From assembly GCA_016875975.1 (NCBI GenBank), contig VGOF01000064.1, forward strand, positions 1 to 7,734: a DNA stretch of 7,734 bases. The letters are read 5' to 3'. The DNA comes from Chloroflexota bacterium (GTDB taxonomy: Bacteria > Chloroflexota > Dehalococcoidia > GIF9 > UBA5629). Numbering within the stretch: the stretch's first letter is position 1; the number at the start of each line of letters is the position of its first letter. The notes under the pieces were generated by a model. That model worked only from the letters and a program-made list of their open reading frames with translations. It ran no database searches and was not told the DNA's origin. Position numbers and translations under genes: made by a program. Below, one piece after another: positions 5,959 through 7,734 of the stretch.

Positions 5959-7734
5959 TTAGGCCCTCCTTATGTTGCAGAGGAAAGTCTTGTATTCTGG
6001 TATGGTGGTGTTGGCATCGCCAACGTGGGGGGTCAGTATGTTGCCGCTGTCGCCTTTGGCCATTCCTGAGTATCCCCAATGCCAGAGCACACCAATGTGA
6101 TGTAGTGTCTTCCCATCGACTTGTAATGGCTGGAAGCGTTTGGTTACTATGGCAACTGCATTGACTTCTCCTCGGGCGGTGTTCACAATTACTCTATCGC
6201 CGCTTTTTATGCCTTTTTCTGCGGCTAACTCCTCGCTAAGTTCCACATACATATCGGGTTGCATTTCCACCAGCCAGGATAGGTTTCTGGTCATGATGCC
6301 GGTTTGCCAGTGTTCGGTGCACCGGTAGGTTGTGCCTACATAGGGATATTTGTCCGGCGTACCACGTTCATTCATGAACTTGCCGATAAACGAGCAGGGG
6401 TCATTCATGGTGGCCGACATCAGGTTCCTTGCTAAAGGACTTTCCCACGGTTCATAGACCTCGGGAAGTGGTCCATCGACCAGCCCATAGCCCCAGAGGC
6501 GTCCGACTCCCTCGGCGGTCATGATGAATGGCAGGTTCTTTGCGCTCTTATCTGCGATGTTTATGGGAAGCCCGCCACCATCGATTATATCGCCCAACCA
6601 TTTCTTATCTGCGGGCGAGTATATGACTGTTGGCCGTTCGCTGTCCCAGGGGACACCATCCAGGTCAACCGATGCTCTGTTGTATATGATTCTGCGGTTG
6701 AGTGGCCAGCACCAGGACCAGTTGGAGAAGAGCCCGATTTTCTTGGGATGAATATCCTTGGCATCCCTTCTTTTGGCCTTGTTGCCTTCTGTCTCAGAGT
6801 ACATGTTGCAGTAAATCCAGTTCCCTGAGCTGGTAGTACCGTCGTCCCTAAGCTGTGGGAAGCCCTCAACTAGCTTGCCAGTAGCAAGGTCATAGCCATT
6901 GATTTCCCTGGCCACTGCATCGGCAGTGATATGAGAGCCGTAGTTCCAGGCCAGCTTGGTGATAGCCTCACGTTGTGGTGCAGCAGTGTCTGCCTGGTAC
7001 AACTCTTTTAATTTCAGCATCATAAGGTGCATGATTTCCAGGTCTGCCATGCCTTCTCCGGGTGGTTCCACTGCCTTGTAGCGCCACTGTGCCCATCGTC
7101 CGCTATTACTGACGCTGCCCTCCTTTTCGTAGGAACCAGCCGCTGGCAGGACAAAAACCTCGGTCTTTATCTGAGTTGGGTCGCTGCCCGGCCTTTTCCA
7201 GAACTCAGCGGTCTCATTCATCCATATATCGGCGACCATGAGCCAGTCCAGATTTCCCAGAGCTGCCCGTGCGCCATTTGAATTTGGGCCACCTACTGCC
7301 GGGTTCTGTCCCCAGACCCAGAGTCCCTTGATTTTGCCCTGTCCCATGTCCTCGAACATCCCGACGTGGGTGTAGTTAACTCGAGGGTCACGTTTGGGAA
7401 TATAGCCGAAGCAGAAGTCATTGTCCTTGGAAGCGGCCTCTCCGTACCAGGCCTTCAGCAGGCTGACGATGTACTTCTTATAGTTGCTCCACCAGTTGAC
7501 GCTCTTGTCACCTTTCAAGCCTTGAGGCGTGATAGTTGCAGGACTTGCCCGCTTGAGGTAAGCGGCAAGGTCGGTGTCGCTTTCAAAAGGCGCCGATAGG
7601 TAGCCAGGCAGGATGTGGGTTAGCAAGCCCATATCGGTCGACCCTTGAACGTTCGATGTGCCACGCAGTGCGTTGATGCCGCCGCCGGCTATACCCATGT
7701 TCCCCAGCAAGAGCTGTAGTATGGAGTAGGCGCG
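5959..7734 (-). CDS. Molybdopterin formate dehydrogenase (FdnG-like) alpha subunit, C-terminal part, 5' end cut by window
   Basis: About 591 residues of the C-terminal part of a ~1000-residue molybdopterin oxidoreductase are present. The frame stays open to the right edge: codons before the TTG at 7710 read RAYSILQL and lead into the family block LLGNMGIAGGGINALRG, so the gene starts outside the window. Other FdnG-type landmarks are SNVQGSTDMGLL, GLWVWGQNPAVGGPN, EVFVLPAAGSYEKEGSVSNS, and, in the molybdopterin-dinucleotide-binding domain, PYVGTTYRCTEHWQTG, MTRNLSWLVEMQPDMYVELS, GIKSGDRVIVNTARGEV and VGDANTTIPEYKTFL near the end. Such enzymes oxidise formate to CO2 at a Mo- or W-bis-MGD centre, usually exported by Tat. 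The N-terminal 4Fe-4S motif, Tat signal and active-site Sec/Cys (or Ser, as in the Dehalococcoides organohalide respiratory complex) cannot be seen, so formate activity is inferred. The last codons carry the beta-subunit ribosome binding site. Confidence 0.92.
   Translation of the reverse strand, partial: RAYSILQLLLGNMGIAGGGINALRGTSNVQGSTDMGLLTHILPGYLSAPFESDTDLAAYLKRASPATITPQGLKGDKSVNWWSNYKKYIVSLLKAWYGEAASKDNDFCFGYIPKRDPRVNYTHVGMFEDMGQGKIKGLWVWGQNPAVGGPNSNGARAALGNLDWLMVADIWMNETAEFWKRPGSDPTQIKTEVFVLPAAGSYEKEGSVSNSGRWAQWRYKAVEPPGEGMADLEIMHLMMLKLKELYQADTAAPQREAITKLAWNYGSHITADAVAREINGYDLATGKLVEGFPQLRDDGTTSSGNWIYCNMYSETEGNKAKRRDAKDIHPKKIGLFSNWSWCWPLNRRIIYNRASVDLDGVPWDSERPTVIYSPADKKWLGDIIDGGGLPINIADKSAKNLPFIMTAEGVGRLWGYGLVDGPLPEVYEPWESPLARNLMSATMNDPCSFIGKFMNERGTPDKYPYVGTTYRCTEHWQTGIMTRNLSWLVEMQPDMYVELSEELAAEKGIKSGDRVIVNTARGEVNAVAIVTKRFQPLQVDGKTLHHIGVLWHWGYSGMAKGDSGNILTPHVGDANTTIPEYKTFLCNIRRA

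Noticed and set aside
7708..7710. TTG as start codon of the alpha subunit
   Set aside because: Upstream codons to the edge continue the conserved RAYSILQL sequence, so this is an internal leucine.

Overview
The window looks like a piece of an anaerobic bacterial chromosome. The gene set (formate-dehydrogenase-like molybdoenzyme with an NrfD-type anchor, a beta-oxidation hydratase, an orphan PAS membrane sensor) and near-perfect Shine-Dalgarno sequences would suit Chloroflexota of the class Dehalococcoidia. That assignment is an inference from gene content, not from a marker gene. No rRNA, tRNA, mobile element or CRISPR array was seen.

Layout. The left edge holds the 3' end of a plus-strand enoyl-CoA hydratase gene. 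It runs tail-to-tail, with a 14-base overlap, into a minus-strand series that fills the rest of the window. In the direction of minus-strand transcription (right to left) there are three blocks. (1) A respiratory operon: the C-terminal part of a molybdopterin formate dehydrogenase alpha subunit (its start lies beyond the right edge), a four-cluster ferredoxin-type beta subunit with a C-terminal membrane anchor, and an NrfD/HybB-type integral membrane subunit. The genes are separated by 1 base and then overlap by 4 bases, so they are almost certainly co-translated. (2) A 305-base gap with two hairpins, then a small-gene block: two 56-residue single-span membrane proteins that are paralogues of each other, both with very strong ribosome binding sites and both missed by ordinary length cut-offs, followed by a membrane-anchored PAS sensor with no output domain. 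(3) A two-span PLDc_N-type small membrane protein, then an eIF-2B/ribose-1,5-bisphosphate-isomerase-like protein whose stop codon overlaps the start of a TatD-family metal-dependent hydrolase.

How they work together. Block 1 encodes a complete three-subunit electron-transfer module: oxidation at the molybdenum centre, a 4Fe-4S wire, and a quinone-linked membrane subunit. Block 2 lies just downstream and on the same strand, so the twin membrane peptides and the sensor could be accessory to that complex or to redox sensing, but the sequence does not prove it. In block 3 the eIF-2B-like protein seems to lack the isomerase catalytic cysteine and the NKxGT motif by eye alignment, so its role is open. 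The most unusual items are the twin micro-proteins, the cysteine-bearing stand-alone PAS sensor and the divergent eIF-2B-like protein.
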